DNA from: Pteria penguin
Lineage: Eukaryota > Mollusca > Bivalvia > Pterioida > Pteriidae
Assembly (NCBI GenBank): GCA_035048485.1
Contig: CM068584.1
Span: forward strand, 67,270,179-67,334,178
Reading direction: 5' to 3'
DNA: 64,000 nt
Position 1 is the stretch's first letter; each line of letters starts with the position of its first letter. The notes under the pieces were generated by a model. That model made no database searches, was not told the DNA's origin, and saw nothing but the letters and a program-made list of their open reading frames with translations. Below are positions 63,974-64,000 of the stretch, in pieces. A program made the translations under genes and the position numbers.

Positions 63974-64000
63974 GTAAGTATTACATAGTACAGTCAAGAC

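Overview
This is an AT-rich eukaryotic window with long introns and heavy minisatellite and transposon content. The interspersed repeats (elements starting AGCTCACCTGAG and ending GGGCCTCTTG, and tRNA-derived SINEs with AATC-type tails) look like those of bivalve molluscs. The genes fit a lophotrochozoan. The species cannot be named from sequence alone.

Layout. (1) 1-22811, + strand: the 3' two thirds of a contactin-like neural cell-adhesion gene. Sixteen exons encode the end of one Ig domain, three complete Ig domains, four fibronectin-III domains and a C-terminal GPI-anchor signal. The start lies upstream of the window. About 9 kb of this 22.8 kb is tandem array. (2) 22812-26510: 3' flank and probable 3'UTR, split by a 2.9-kb non-autonomous element. 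(3) 26.4-30.6 kb: intergenic, with degenerate repeats, a 28-bp minisatellite and a reverse-strand SINE. (4) 30682-40475, - strand: a carbohydrate sulfotransferase. The main catalytic exon is clear, and two upstream exons give an N-terminal signal anchor and stem. The exon with the 5'-phosphosulfate-binding loop was not found. A 69-bp minisatellite that is open on both strands lies in its largest intron. (5) 42441-63973, + strand: fifteen exons of SPAG16/PF20, the axonemal central-apparatus WD-repeat protein, in frame from ATG to the sixth WD repeat. The last exon or exons lie past the right edge.

The three genes have unrelated jobs: neural adhesion, Golgi glycan sulfation and ciliary motility. 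The sulfotransferase and SPAG16 are head to head, about 2 kb apart.

The most unusual signal is in the contactin-like gene. Tandem duplication repeatedly starts at exon-intron junctions. After exon 7 a 41-bp unit carrying the 5' splice site occurs about 35 times. Smaller donor duplications follow exons 3, 4 and 10. Before exon 5 a 54-bp array runs directly into the 3' splice site. A second unusual object is a 13-bp satellite enclosed by terminal inverted repeats with TA flanks. No RNA gene, CRISPR array or prokaryotic feature was seen.
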